From Phytopseudomonas punonensis (lineage in GTDB: Bacteria > Pseudomonadota > Gammaproteobacteria > Pseudomonadales > Pseudomonadaceae): 64,000 bases of DNA. The notes beneath the pieces are model-generated. The model had not been told where the DNA came from. It searched no databases and worked only from the letters and a program-made list of their open reading frames with translations. How positions within the stretch are numbered: position 1 is the first letter of the stretch; each line of letters starts with the position of its first letter. The DNA is taken from the NCBI RefSeq assembly GCF_900142655.1, contig NZ_FRBQ01000007.1:62001-126000 (forward strand), given 5' to 3'. Position numbers and translations under genes: made by a program. Positions 8,264 through 17,589 of this stretch are shown piece by piece.

Positions 8264-10186
8264 ATGAGTATTTTCAGTCACTTCCAGCAACGATTCGAGG
8301 CGACCCGCCAGGAGGAGTACTCGCTGCAGGAGTACCTCGAACTGTGCAAACAGGATCGCAGTGCCTACGCGAGCGCCTCCGAACGCCTGCTGATGGCCAT
8401 CGGCGAGCCGGAGCTGCTCGATACCTCCCATAATCCAAGGCTGTCGCGGATCTTTTCCAACAAGGTGATTCGCCGCTACCCCGCCTTTGCCGACTTCCAT
8501 GGCATGGAAGAATGCATCGAACAGATCGTTTCCTACTTCCGCCATGCAGCTCAAGGGCTGGAAGAGAAGAAACAGATCCTTTATCTGCTGGGCCCGGTCG
8601 GTGGCGGTAAATCGTCCCTGGCTGAAAAGCTCAAACAACTTATGGAGAAAGTGCCCTTCTACGCCATCAAGGGCTCGCCGGTCTTCGAATCACCATTGGG
8701 CTTGTTCAACGCGGCAGAAGATGCCGCCATTCTTGAAGAGGATTACGGTATTTCCCGCCGTTATCTCGGCAGCATCATGTCGCCCTGGGCCAGCAAGCGC
8801 TTGGCCGAGTTCGGCGGCGATATCAGCCAGTTCCGGGTGGTTAAACTCTACCCGTCGATCCTCAATCAGATTGCCATCGCCAAGACCGAGCCCGGTGACG
8901 AGAACAACCAGGACATCTCTGCCCTGGTCGGCAAGGTGGATATCCGCAAGCTCGAGGAATACCCGCAGAACGATGCCGATGCCTACAGCTATTCGGGCGC
9001 GCTGTGCCGGGCCAACCAGGGCCTGATGGAATTCGTCGAGATGTTCAAGGCACCGATCAAGGTGCTGCATCCACTGCTCACTGCCACCCAGGAAGGCAAC
9101 TACAACAGCACCGAAGGCCTGGGCGCGATCCCCTATAACGGCATCCTGCTGGCCCACTCCAACGAATCGGAATGGCACACCTTCCGCAACAACAAGAACA
9201 ACGAAGCCTTCATCGACCGTATTTACATCGTCAAGGTGCCGTACTGCCTGCGTGTCAGCGACGAGATCAAGATCTACGATAAGCTGCTGATCAGCAGCTC
9301 GCTGGCCAATGCCCACTGTGCACCCGACACCCTGAAGATGCTCGCGCAGTTCTCCACCCTGTCGCGCCTCAAGGAACCGGAAAACTCCAACATCTACTCG
9401 AAGATGCGCGTGTACGACGGCGAAAACCTCAAGGACACCGACCCCAAGGCCAAGTCGATTCAGGAGTACCGCGACTCGGCCGGTGTCGACGAAGGCATGA
9501 ACGGCCTGTCGACCCGCTTCGCCTTCAAGATTCTCTCCAAGGTCTTCAACTTCGACCCTCATGAGATTGCCGCCAACCCGGTGCACCTGCTCTACGTGCT
9601 GGAGCAGCAGATCGAGCAGGAACAGTTCCCCGGTGAAACCCGCGAGCGCTATCTGCGCTTCATCAAGGAATACCTGGCACCGCGCTATATCGAATTCATC
9701 GGCAAGGAGATCCAGACCGCTTATCTCGAGTCCTACAGCGAATATGGCCAGAACATATTCGACCGCTATGTGCTGTATGCCGACTTCTGGATTCAGGATC
9801 AGGAGTATCGCGACCCGGAAACCGGTGAAATCCTCAACCGCGTGGCCCTCAACGAGGAACTGGAGAAAATCGAGAAGCCGGCCGGCATCAGCAACCCGAA
9901 GGATTTCCGCAACGAGATCGTCAACTTCGTGCTGCGCGCCCGCGCCAACAACAATGGCAAGAACCCGACCTGGCTCAGCTACGAGAAACTGCGAGTGGTC
10001 ATCGAGAAGAAGATGTTCTCCAACACCGAGGATCTGCTGCCGGTCATCAGTTTCAATGCCAAGGCCAGCAAGGAGGATCAACAGAAGCACAACGACTTCG
10101 TCAAACGCATGGTCGAACGCGGCTATACCGAGAAGCAGGTGCGCCTGCTGTCCGAGTGGTATCTGCGCGTACGTAAATCGCAGTAA
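8264..10186 (+). CDS. prkA: PrkA-family serine protein kinase (YeaG)
   Basis: A 640-aa cytoplasmic AAA+-like protein of the PrkA/YeaG family. The Walker A motif GPVGGGKSS lies at about residues 110-118 and the C-terminal PrkA domain is complete. Described members have protein kinase activity and in enterobacteria are induced by nitrogen starvation and stationary phase. The start is set at MSIFSHFQQRFE (GAGGTGAAG upstream); the frame is open earlier but without a ribosome site. It heads the conserved trio prkA-yeaH-spoVR, whose members are almost always found together in proteobacteria and are presumed to act in one stress pathway. Confidence 0.93.
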   Translation: MSIFSHFQQRFEATRQEEYSLQEYLELCKQDRSAYASASERLLMAIGEPELLDTSHNPRLSRIFSNKVIRRYPAFADFHGMEECIEQIVSYFRHAAQGLEEKKQILYLLGPVGGGKSSLAEKLKQLMEKVPFYAIKGSPVFESPLGLFNAAEDAAILEEDYGISRRYLGSIMSPWASKRLAEFGGDISQFRVVKLYPSILNQIAIAKTEPGDENNQDISALVGKVDIRKLEEYPQNDADAYSYSGALCRANQGLMEFVEMFKAPIKVLHPLLTATQEGNYNSTEGLGAIPYNGILLAHSNESEWHTFRNNKNNEAFIDRIYIVKVPYCLRVSDEIKIYDKLLISSSLANAHCAPDTLKMLAQFSTLSRLKEPENSNIYSKMRVYDGENLKDTDPKAKSIQEYRDSAGVDEGMNGLSTRFAFKILSKVFNFDPHEIAANPVHLLYVLEQQIEQEQFPGETRERYLRFIKEYLAPRYIEFIGKEIQTAYLESYSEYGQNIFDRYVLYADFWIQDQEYRDPETGEILNRVALNEELEKIEKPAGISNPKDFRNEIVNFVLRARANNNGKNPTWLSYEKLRVVIEKKMFSNTEDLLPVISFNAKASKEDQQKHNDFVKRMVERGYTEKQVRLLSEWYLRVRKSQ

Positions 10187-10250
10187 GCGGCCTGCCGTTC
10201 AGGTCATGGCCCACGCCGTGGCCTGAGCGGGCGGTGCCCGGAGGGCTTGT

Positions 10251-11522
10251 ATGAGCTACGTGATCGACCGTCGCCTCAATGGCAAGAACAAGAGCACGGT
10301 GAACCGCCAGCGGTTCATTCGTCGTTACCGCGACCACATCAAGAAGGCCGTGGAGGACGCCGTCAGCCGCCGCTCCATTACCGACATGGAGCACGGCGAG
10401 CAGATCAGCATTCCCGGCCGGGATATCGACGAGCCGGTGCTGCACCACGGCCGCGGCGGCAAGCAGACTGTCGTACATCCAGGCAACAAGGAGTTCGTTG
10501 CCGGTGAGCGGATTCCCCGCCCGCAGGGCGGTGGCGGCGGCCAGGGTGCCGGCAAGGCCAGCAACTCCGGCGAGGGCATGGATGAATTCGTGTTCCAGAT
10601 CACCCAGGAAGAGTTCTTGGACTTCATGTTCGAGGATCTGGAGCTGCCCAACCTGGTCAAGCGCCACCTGACCGGCGCGGAAACCTTCAAGACCGTGCGC
10701 GCCGGCATCAGCAGCGAAGGCAACCCGTCACGCATCAATATCGTGCGTACCCTGCGCTCGGCCCATGCGCGGCGCATCGCCCTGTCCGGCAGCAGCCGGG
10801 CCAAGCTGCGCGAAGCGAAGGCCGAACTTGAACGGTTGCGCCGCGAGGAGCCGGACAACTTCAGCGACATCCAGCTGCTCGAGGCCGAGATCGAACGCCT
10901 CAGCGCACGCATTCACCGCATCCCGTTTCTCGATACCTTCGATCTCAAGTACAACCTGCTGGTCAAACACCCCAACCCTAGCTCCAAGGCCGTGATGTTC
11001 TGCCTTATGGACGTGTCCGGCTCCATGACCCAGGCCACCAAGGACGTCGCCAAGCGCTTCTTCATCCTCCTGTACCTGTTCCTCAAGCGTAACTACGACA
11101 AGATCGACGTGGTGTTCATCCGTCACCACACCAGCGCCAAGGAAGTCGATGAAGAAGAGTTTTTCTATTCCCGGGAAACCGGCGGCACCATCGTCTCCAG
11201 CGCACTGAAGATGATGCAGGAGATCATGGCCGAGCGTTACCCGGCCAACGAATGGAACATCTATGGCGCCCAGGCTTCCGACGGCGACAACTGGAACGAC
11301 GACTCGCCGGTGTGCCGCGACATCCTGATCAAGCAGATCATGCCGTTCGTGCAGTACTTCACCTACGTGGAAATCACCCCGCGCGAGCATCAGGCGCTGT
11401 GGTTCGAATACGAGCGGGTTGCCGAGGCGTACGATGAGACCTTCGCCCAGCAGCAACTGGTATCAGCCGGCGATATCTATCCCGTGTTCCGCGAACTGTT
11501 CCAGCGGAGGCTCTCGACATGA
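10251..11522 (+). CDS. yeaH: YeaH family (DUF444) von Willebrand-type protein
   Basis: A 423-aa DUF444/UPF0229 protein. The N-terminal half is basic and Gly-rich (GGGGGQGAG near residue 95), followed by a charged helical segment (about 170-225) and a C-terminal VWA-like domain with the MIDAS-type motif MDVSGSM at about residue 253. The molecular role is unknown. It follows prkA by 64 nt and its stop overlaps the spoVR start by 4 nt (ATGA), so the proteins are probably made together. A physical complex of kinase, VWA protein and SpoVR is an attractive inference, not shown by the sequence. Confidence 0.92.
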   Translation: MSYVIDRRLNGKNKSTVNRQRFIRRYRDHIKKAVEDAVSRRSITDMEHGEQISIPGRDIDEPVLHHGRGGKQTVVHPGNKEFVAGERIPRPQGGGGGQGAGKASNSGEGMDEFVFQITQEEFLDFMFEDLELPNLVKRHLTGAETFKTVRAGISSEGNPSRINIVRTLRSAHARRIALSGSSRAKLREAKAELERLRREEPDNFSDIQLLEAEIERLSARIHRIPFLDTFDLKYNLLVKHPNPSSKAVMFCLMDVSGSMTQATKDVAKRFFILLYLFLKRNYDKIDVVFIRHHTSAKEVDEEEFFYSRETGGTIVSSALKMMQEIMAERYPANEWNIYGAQASDGDNWNDDSPVCRDILIKQIMPFVQYFTYVEITPREHQALWFEYERVAEAYDETFAQQQLVSAGDIYPVFRELFQRRLST

Positions 11523-13087
11523 GCAGTGCCAGCAGCAAAAAGCGCCAACCCTTGTCCACGGGCTCGGAATGGACCTTCGAGCTGATTCGCGACTACGACC
11601 GGGAAATCAGCCGACTGGCCGAGCGTTATGCGCTCGACACCTACCCCAATCAGATCGAAGTGATCACCGCCGAGCAGATGATGGATGCCTACGCCTCCGT
11701 CGGCATGCCCTTGGGCTATCACCACTGGTCATACGGCAAACAGTTTCTCAGTACCGAGAAATCCTACAGCCGCGGGCAGATGGGCCTGGCCTACGAGATC
11801 GTGATCAACTCCGATCCGTGCATTGCCTACCTGATGGAAGAAAACACCATCACCATGCAGGCGCTGGTGATTGCCCACGCCTGCTATGGGCACAACAGCT
11901 TCTTCAAGGGCAATTACCTGTTCCGCACCTGGACCGATGCCAGCTCGATCATCGACTACCTGGTATTCGCCAAGCAGTACATCACCCAATGCGAGGAGCG
12001 CCACGGCATCGATGCCGTGGAAGACCTGATCGACTCCTGCCATGCGCTAATGAACTACGGCGTCGATCGCTACAAACGCCCCTACCCCATCTCCGCCGAG
12101 GAGGAGCGTCGCCGCCAGAAGGATCGCGAAGAGCATCTGCAGCGCCAGATCAACGATCTGTGGCGCACCATCCCGAAAAGCGCGAGCAAGGCTGGTGATG
12201 GCGACAACAAGCGCTTCCCGGCGGAGCCGCAGGAAAACATCCTCTACTTCCTGGAAAAACATGCGCCGCTGCTGGAGCCCTGGCAGCGCGAAGTGATCCG
12301 CATCGTGCGCAAGATCGCCCAGTACTTCTATCCGCAGCGCCAGACCCAGGTGATGAACGAAGGTTGGGCGACCTTCTGGCACTACACGCTGATGAACGAC
12401 CTTTACGACGAGGGCTTGGTGACTGACGGCTTCATGATGGAGTTTCTGCAGTCGCACACCAGCGTGGTGTTCCAGCCATCGTTCGACAGCCCCTATTACA
12501 GCGGCATCAATCCCTACGCCCTGGGTTTTGCCATGTACCGGGACATCCGCCGCATCTGCGAAGAACCCACCGAGGAGGATCGTCACTGGTTCCCGGACAT
12601 TGCCGGCAGTGACTGGCTGAGTACCCTGAAATTCGCCATGACCAGCTTCAAGGACGAAAGCTTCATCCTGCAGTACCTGTCGCCCAAGGTGATCCGCGAC
12701 CTGAAGCTGTTCAGCATTCTCGACGACGACCAGAAAGACGAACTCAGCGTGCCGGCCATCCATGACGAACCGGGCTATCGCACCATCCGCGAAACCCTGG
12801 CAGCCCAATACAACCTGGGCAATCGCGAACCCAATGTGCAGATCTGGAGCATCGACCGCCGCGGCGACCGCTCCCTGACTCTGCGTCACTTCCAGCACGA
12901 CCGCAAACCGCTGGGCAGTTCTACCGAGGAAGTGCTCAAGCACCTGCACCGCCTGTGGGGGTTCGACATCCACCTGCAGACGCTGCAGGGCGACCGCATC
13001 GTCACCACCCAGCACGTGCCGCCCAGAAGTGACGGCGCGGCGGACGGCGATCCTCCACGCCTGGACCTGCATATTCCACCGCTCTAG
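11519..13087 (+). CDS. SpoVR family protein (YcgB)
   Basis: A 522-aa protein of the SpoVR/YcgB family, named for a Bacillus sporulation cortex gene but widespread in non-sporulating proteobacteria. Family segments are visible: WTFELIRDYDREI at the N-terminus, HACYGHNSFFKGNYLF around residue 120, and NEGWATFWHY around residue 280, rich in His/Glu that could bind metal. The biochemical function is not established. It is the third gene of the prkA-yeaH-spoVR unit and overlaps yeaH by 4 nt; cca starts 55 nt after its stop. Confidence 0.92.
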   Translation: MSSASSKKRQPLSTGSEWTFELIRDYDREISRLAERYALDTYPNQIEVITAEQMMDAYASVGMPLGYHHWSYGKQFLSTEKSYSRGQMGLAYEIVINSDPCIAYLMEENTITMQALVIAHACYGHNSFFKGNYLFRTWTDASSIIDYLVFAKQYITQCEERHGIDAVEDLIDSCHALMNYGVDRYKRPYPISAEEERRRQKDREEHLQRQINDLWRTIPKSASKAGDGDNKRFPAEPQENILYFLEKHAPLLEPWQREVIRIVRKIAQYFYPQRQTQVMNEGWATFWHYTLMNDLYDEGLVTDGFMMEFLQSHTSVVFQPSFDSPYYSGINPYALGFAMYRDIRRICEEPTEEDRHWFPDIAGSDWLSTLKFAMTSFKDESFILQYLSPKVIRDLKLFSILDDDQKDELSVPAIHDEPGYRTIRETLAAQYNLGNREPNVQIWSIDRRGDRSLTLRHFQHDRKPLGSSTEEVLKHLHRLWGFDIHLQTLQGDRIVTTQHVPPRSDGAADGDPPRLDLHIPPL

Positions 13088-13142
13088 GTCCGGCGACATG
13101 CTCCGGCGCAGCGGGTATCCTCTGCGCATGACGGAGACTTCT

Positions 13143-14375
13143 ATGCACATCTACAAAGTCGGCGGCGCCGTGCGCGATCGCCTGCTCGGCCGGCCGGTGA
13201 CCGAGATCGACTGGGTGGTGGTTGGTGCCACCGCCGAATCCATGCTGGAACAGGGTTATCGCCCGGTGGGGGCGGATTTCCCGGTATTCCTGCACCCGCA
13301 ATCGGGCGAGGAGTATGCCCTGGCCCGCACCGAACGCAAGAGCGGTCGCGGTTACGGCGGTTTCACCTTTCACGCCAGCCCCGAGGTGACGCTAGAAGAG
13401 GACCTGATCCGCCGCGATCTGACCATCAATGCCATTGCCGAAGATCAGCAGGGCAAGCTGATCGACCCCTACGGCGGCCAGGGTGATCTGGAGGCCAGGC
13501 AACTGCGCCACGTGTCACCAGCCTTCGCCGAAGACCCGCTTCGCGTGTTGCGCGTGGCACGCTTCGCGGCACGCTACGCGCCGCTGGGCTTTAGCGTAGC
13601 GCCGGAAACCCTCGAACTGATGCGTCAGTTGGCCGAATCCGGGGAGCTGGATGCGTTGACCCCGGAACGCAGCTGGAAGGAAATTTCCCGCGCGCTGATG
13701 GAGCAGCGCCCGGACGTGTTCGTTCAGGTGCTACGCGACTGCGGCGCCCTGGCAGCCATGCTGCCTGAGGTCGACCGGCTGTTCGGCGTGCCGCAGCCCG
13801 AGGCCCACCACCCGGAAATCGACACCGGCATTCACGTGCTGGCGGTACTGCGCCAATGCGCCGAACACCAGCAGCCACTGCCCGTGCGCTGGGCCTGCCT
13901 GCTGCATGATGTAGGCAAGGGCAGGACCGACCCTGCGGACTGGCCACGCCACATCGCCCATGAACATCGCGGCATCCCGCTGATTCAGGCGGTCAACAGC
14001 CGGTGCAAGGTGCCCAAGGAGTGCCAGGAGCTGGCCGAGCTGGTAGGCGAATTTCACACCCACGCCCATCGGGCGCTGGAGTTGCGCGCCTCGACGCTGC
14101 TGGAGCTGATGCAGCGCTTCGACGTGTTCCGCCGCCCGCAACGCTTCGAGGCGTTCATCGCCGCCTGCGAAATGGATGCCCGCGGTCGTGAAGGGCTGGA
14201 ACAGCGAGAATATCACCAGGCGGCTTATCTGCTAGACGCCATGCGCGCGGTCCGCGAAGTAGCCGTACAGCCGTTGCTGGAACGCGGCTACAAAGGCGCA
14301 GAACTGGGCGAAGCCCTCAACCGCGAGCGCCTTAACGCGCTCAAAGCCTTCAAGCAAGACAGAGAAAACAGCTAG
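13143..14375 (+). CDS. cca: Multifunctional CCA protein (tRNA nucleotidyltransferase)
   Basis: Adds or repairs the 3'-CCA of tRNAs without a template. The 410-aa protein has the class II nucleotidyltransferase head (VGGAVRD, residues 6-12; catalytic acidic pair around 21-23 in TEIDW), the ERNRRD-like ARTERK and RRDLTINA segments, and a C-terminal HD phosphohydrolase domain (LLHDVGKG at about residue 255), which marks the multifunctional Proteobacterial type with phosphatase/phosphodiesterase activity. The ATG at 13143 is preceded by GGAG; upstream in-frame ATGs are inside spoVR. Its stop overlaps folK on the opposite strand by 4 nt. Confidence 0.96.
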   Translation: MHIYKVGGAVRDRLLGRPVTEIDWVVVGATAESMLEQGYRPVGADFPVFLHPQSGEEYALARTERKSGRGYGGFTFHASPEVTLEEDLIRRDLTINAIAEDQQGKLIDPYGGQGDLEARQLRHVSPAFAEDPLRVLRVARFAARYAPLGFSVAPETLELMRQLAESGELDALTPERSWKEISRALMEQRPDVFVQVLRDCGALAAMLPEVDRLFGVPQPEAHHPEIDTGIHVLAVLRQCAEHQQPLPVRWACLLHDVGKGRTDPADWPRHIAHEHRGIPLIQAVNSRCKVPKECQELAELVGEFHTHAHRALELRASTLLELMQRFDVFRRPQRFEAFIAACEMDARGREGLEQREYHQAAYLLDAMRAVREVAVQPLLERGYKGAELGEALNRERLNALKAFKQDRENS

Positions 14376-14899
14376 GGCGACGGCAGCAACTCGGCAGGCG
14401 TCAGCTGGACGCCACGCCACTGGAAGGCCACCGGCCACAGCTGCTGCTCGATCCGCGCCTCGTCCCACAACTGAGCGAAACTGCGCCCGATTCCGGGATG
14501 CTCGACATCAGGCACCAGCAGCGCCAACGGCCTGAGTACGAAGGCATTCTTGAGGATTTCCGCCCGCGGCAGCACCAGGCCATTGAAGTTGCCGACCAGC
14601 TCGCCGTACGTCAGTACGTCGATATCCAGCGGCAGGCCCTTGCGGTCAGGTGCGTAGCGGCCGTTATCCGCCTCGATGAATTTCAGGCGACGGTCCAGCT
14701 CGGTCAGCGGCAGCGCGGTACGACCGGAAATCACCAGATTGAAGAACGGCCCGCTCTTGATGCCCACCGCCAGGCTCTCGAATACCGGCGAACAGCGCAT
14801 ATCGGTGACGATATCGACCAGGGCATCGAGGCCGGCAAGCAGATGCGCTTCGCGTTCGATATTGCTGCCCAGGCCGAGCAGGATTGGCGTTAGCGACAT
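14372..14899 (-). CDS. folK: Pyrophosphokinase for hydroxymethyl-dihydropterin (HPPK)
   Basis: Transfers pyrophosphate from ATP to 6-hydroxymethyl-7,8-dihydropterin in folate synthesis. The 175-aa protein has the HPPK signatures: LLGLGSNIERE at the N-terminus, the RRLKFIEADNGR region, and the metal-binding PLDIDVLTYG. It overlaps folB upstream by 10 nt, forming a folB-folK pair, and runs tail-to-tail into cca with a 4-nt overlap. Pseudomonads often carry a second folK near panC, so this may be one of two copies. Confidence 0.93.
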   Translation of the reverse strand: MSLTPILLGLGSNIEREAHLLAGLDALVDIVTDMRCSPVFESLAVGIKSGPFFNLVISGRTALPLTELDRRLKFIEADNGRYAPDRKGLPLDIDVLTYGELVGNFNGLVLPRAEILKNAFVLRPLALLVPDVEHPGIGRSFAQLWDEARIEQQLWPVAFQWRGVQLTPAELLPSP

Positions 14900-15246
14900 C
14901 CGCGCTCGATCTCCACACCAACACCGCCGCGGGCGGCCGGCACGGCGCCTGGTTTGGTCAGGCGCAGGCGCACCCAGGGAATGGAAAATTCGCTCATCAG
15001 CAGCGCCACCAGGCGCTCGGCGAAGGTTTCCACCAGGATGAACTGCGATTCGCTGGCAAAAGCCTGGATACGCGCCGATACCGAGGCGTAATCCAGCGCC
15101 TTGCTCAGGTCGTCATCCTCGGCTGCGGGGCGGTTGTCCCAGCCCAGCCACAGATCCAGCTGCAGGCATTGGCGAATGGTGCGCTCCCAGTCGTAGGCAC
15201 CAATTACGGTGTCGACCTCCAGCCCTGCGATAAACACTGTGTCCAA
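14890..15246 (-). CDS. folB: Dihydroneopterin aldolase FolB
   Basis: Converts 7,8-dihydroneopterin to 6-hydroxymethyl-dihydropterin and glycolaldehyde, the step before FolK. The 118-aa product (LDTVFIAGLEVDTVIGAYDW) has the usual DHNA fold residues (VIGAYDWER; ILVETFAERL with the active-site Glu; RLTKPGAVP). The start chosen is TTG at 15246, because the family begins one residue before DxVFI and GGAG lies 8 nt upstream; a GTG at 15264 would add six residues and overlap the ribosome site. It is translated with folK (10-nt overlap) and is divergent from plsY. Confidence 0.92.
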   Translation of the reverse strand: MDTVFIAGLEVDTVIGAYDWERTIRQCLQLDLWLGWDNRPAAEDDDLSKALDYASVSARIQAFASESQFILVETFAERLVALLMSEFSIPWVRLRLTKPGAVPAARGGVGVEIERGCR

Positions 15247-15321
15247 GCATGCTCTCCACGGCACGACAAGCTCGCCGTACCTCGTTTAGAATCGGCCATC
15301 CCCCGGCGCGGAATGGATACC

Positions 15322-15891
15322 ATGTTTTGGTTACTGGCGATCCTCGCCTACCTGCTCGGCTCTTTGTCCTTCGCTATCCTGCTCAGCCGCATGACCGGCC
15401 TGGCAGATCCGCGCGCCAGTGGTTCGGGTAATCCCGGCGCCACCAATATGCTCAGGGTGGCGGGTAAACGGCTGGCCATTCTCACGCTGATCGGCGATCT
15501 GTTCAAAGGTTTGCTGCCAGTACTGATAGCTGCCCACCTCGATTTCACGTTGCAACAGCAGGCCTGGCTGGGCCTCGCGGCCGTAGTCGGCCACCTCTAC
15601 CCGATCTACTTTCGCTTCCGCGGCGGCAAGGGTGTCGCCACTGCGGCCGGCATGCTGCTGGGGCTATACCCGCCGGCGGCACTGCTGGCGCTGTGCACCT
15701 GGCTGCTGACCTTCACCCTGACCCGCACCAGCTCGCTGGCGGCGCTGACCGCTGCTCCGATGACGTTGCCGCTACTGGCCTGGCAACGACCGGCTGCTCT
15801 GCTGCCGATGTGCGTGCTCAGCGGGCTGATCGTCTGGCGTCACCGGCGCAATTTACGTGATCTGTGGGCTGGCCGCGAACGGCAGTTCTGA
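15322..15891 (+). CDS. plsY: Acyl-phosphate:glycerol-3-phosphate acyltransferase PlsY
   Basis: Inner-membrane enzyme that acylates glycerol-3-phosphate from acyl-phosphate, the first step of phospholipid synthesis in the PlsX/PlsY route. The 189-aa protein has about five membrane segments and the conserved loops SGNPGATNMLR (about 36-46) and RFRGGKGVATAAG (about 98-110). The ATG at 15322 gives the family length; an in-frame ATG at 15313 would add three residues. The neighbouring folB is divergent, and a REP element separates plsY from convergent tsaD. Confidence 0.95.
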   Translation: MFWLLAILAYLLGSLSFAILLSRMTGLADPRASGSGNPGATNMLRVAGKRLAILTLIGDLFKGLLPVLIAAHLDFTLQQQAWLGLAAVVGHLYPIYFRFRGGKGVATAAGMLLGLYPPAALLALCTWLLTFTLTRTSSLAALTAAPMTLPLLAWQRPAALLPMCVLSGLIVWRHRRNLRDLWAGRERQF

Positions 15892-15938
15892 TCCGTTTCG
15901 AGAAGGCGAAAACAATGGGCGGCTATTCACGAATCTCC

Positions 15939-15987
15939 TGTGGGAGCGCGCCATGCGCGTGAATCGCGGGCGAGGCCCGCTCCCACA
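15939..15987. repeat. REP-type palindromic element between plsY and tsaD
   Basis: TGTGGGAGCG (15939-15948) pairs with CGCTCCCACA (15978-15987), with GCGCCATGCGCG and GGGCGAGGCCC between. This is the common Pseudomonas REP type found between convergent genes. A related copy in the opposite orientation is at 37988-38050. Confidence 0.85.
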
Positions 15988-16016
15988 AGTGATCCATCAA
16001 TACCCATAACCAATCC

Positions 16017-17042
16017 TTACAACGCCGGCAACTGCTCCATCGGCCAGCGGGCCTGCACGTTTATTGCCAACCCCTCGTGCTGCCCGGCCAACAGACGTTG
16101 GCAACCGGCGTAGGCGATCATCGCGCCATTGTCGGTACAGAATGCCGGGCGTGCGTAAAAGACATTGCCCTTGAGCGCTGCCGTCATGTCTTCGAGCGAC
16201 GTGCGTAGCGCCCGGTTGGCACTTACCCCACCGGCGATCACTAAGCTGTTGAGGCCCGTCTGCTTGAGGGCGCGGCGGCATTTGATGGTCAGCGTTTCTA
16301 CCACCGCCTGCTGGAATGCCAGGGCCACGTCGCAACGGGTCTGCTCGCTGTCATCACCATTGGCACAGCACTGCTGCCAGGTATTGAGGGTGAAAGTCTT
16401 CAGGCCGCTAAAGCTGAAATCCAGACCCGGGCGATCGGTCATCGGCCGTGGGAACACGAAACGCCCCGGCGTGCCACGCTCGGCTAGTCGGGCGATTTCC
16501 GGGCCGCCGGGATAACGCAGGCCCATCAGCTTGGCGGTTTTGTCGAACGCCTCACCTGCCGCATCGTCCAGCGACTCGCCGAGCAACTGGTACTGGCCAA
16601 TACCATCGACCCGCACCAGCTGGGTGTGGCCGCCGGATACCAACAAGGCAACGAACGGGAACGTCGGCGGGGTCGCCTCCAGCATGGGCGCCAACAGGTG
16701 GCCTTCCATGTGGTGCACGCCAATGGCGGGAATATCCCAGGCGAACGCCAGCGCCTGAGCGCAGGAGGCGCCGACCAGCAGCGCACCAACCAGGCCCGGC
16801 CCGGCGGTATAAGCGATGGCGTCGATATCGGTGGCGGCGCAGCCAGCCTCGCCCAGCACCTCACGAATCAGCGGCAGCATGCGCTTGACGTGGTCTCGCG
16901 AGGCCAGCTCCGGCACCACGCCACCATAGGCACGGTGCAGGTCGATCTGACTGAACAGCGCATCGGCAAGCAGACCGCGCTCACTGTCATAAAGCGCGAC
17001 ACCGGTCTCGTCGCACGAAGTTTCCAATCCCAGAACCAGCAT
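16017..17042 (-). CDS. tsaD: tRNA N6-threonylcarbamoyladenosine transferase TsaD
   Basis: Catalytic subunit (formerly Gcp) that transfers threonylcarbamoyl from TC-AMP to A37 of ANN-decoding tRNAs, working with TsaB and TsaE. The 341-aa length is standard. Visible features are the N-terminal ASKHA-fold start LGLETSCDETGVALYD, the metal-binding HHMEGH with H111 and H115, the SGGHTQLV loop and the GGVSANRALR segment near the C-terminus. It is transcribed away from rpsU, the classic arrangement. Confidence 0.97.
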   Translation of the reverse strand: MLVLGLETSCDETGVALYDSERGLLADALFSQIDLHRAYGGVVPELASRDHVKRMLPLIREVLGEAGCAATDIDAIAYTAGPGLVGALLVGASCAQALAFAWDIPAIGVHHMEGHLLAPMLEATPPTFPFVALLVSGGHTQLVRVDGIGQYQLLGESLDDAAGEAFDKTAKLMGLRYPGGPEIARLAERGTPGRFVFPRPMTDRPGLDFSFSGLKTFTLNTWQQCCANGDDSEQTRCDVALAFQQAVVETLTIKCRRALKQTGLNSLVIAGGVSANRALRTSLEDMTAALKGNVFYARPAFCTDNGAMIAYAGCQRLLAGQHEGLAINVQARWPMEQLPAL

Positions 17043-17243
17043 GGTTTCGCCTTTATTAGCACTTGCCGAGCGTAAAGGCCGGCATGATAATCGCCGCTCA
17101 GCGGCTCAGACCAGTGCTTTTCGATCAGAGGCTTTGCATTCCGGTTGACGAGGCGGTAACATCCGCAACCCTTAAAAACCTGTGATCTTTCCGTGCCTTT
17201 GCCGGAACTCACAAACCTCCGGTAATAAAGAAGGTAGCTCTGG

Positions 17244-17459
17244 ATGCCAGCCGTCAAAGTTAAAGAGAACGAACCCTTCGACGTAGCTCTGCGTCGTTTC
17301 AAGCGCTCCTGCGAAAAAGCCGGTGTTCTGGCCGAAGTTCGTAGCCGCGAATTCTACGAAAAGCCGACCGCCGAGCGTAAGCGTAAAGCCGCTGCCGCTG
17401 TTAAGCGTCACGCCAAGAAAGTGCAGCGCGAACAGCGCCGCAGCGTTCGCCTGTACTAA
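17244..17459 (+). CDS. rpsU: 30S ribosomal protein S21
   Basis: A 71-aa, highly basic protein (MPAVKVKENEPFDVALRRFK; arginine/lysine-rich C-terminus) of the 30S subunit, needed for efficient initiation with 16S rRNA. It is the first gene of the rpsU-dnaG-rpoD macromolecular synthesis operon and is followed by a hairpin attenuator that lets S21 be made in excess over primase. The 201-bp gap before it, shared with divergent tsaD, should hold the operon promoters. Confidence 0.97.
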   Translation: MPAVKVKENEPFDVALRRFKRSCEKAGVLAEVRSREFYEKPTAERKRKAAAAVKRHAKKVQREQRRSVRLY

Positions 17460-17511
17460 TACCGTACACGCAGCGCCTGGATGCCCGGCTCGCCGGGTAT
17501 CATCGTCAAGG

Positions 17512-17548
17512 ACTCCGCGTCGCCTACTGGCGAACTAGCGGAGTTTTT
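17512..17548 (+). terminator. Intercistronic attenuator between rpsU and dnaG
   Basis: Stem ACTCCGC (17512-17518) with GCGGAGT (17538-17544), containing an inner CGCC/GGCG stem (17521-17524 and 17529-17532), then TTTTT. In E. coli the equivalent site is a partial terminator that lowers dnaG expression relative to rpsU; here it is the same position and form. Confidence 0.85.
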
Positions 17549-17589
17549 GCGTTTGTGCCGCTACTGTTTTCAGACACCATCGAGCGTCT

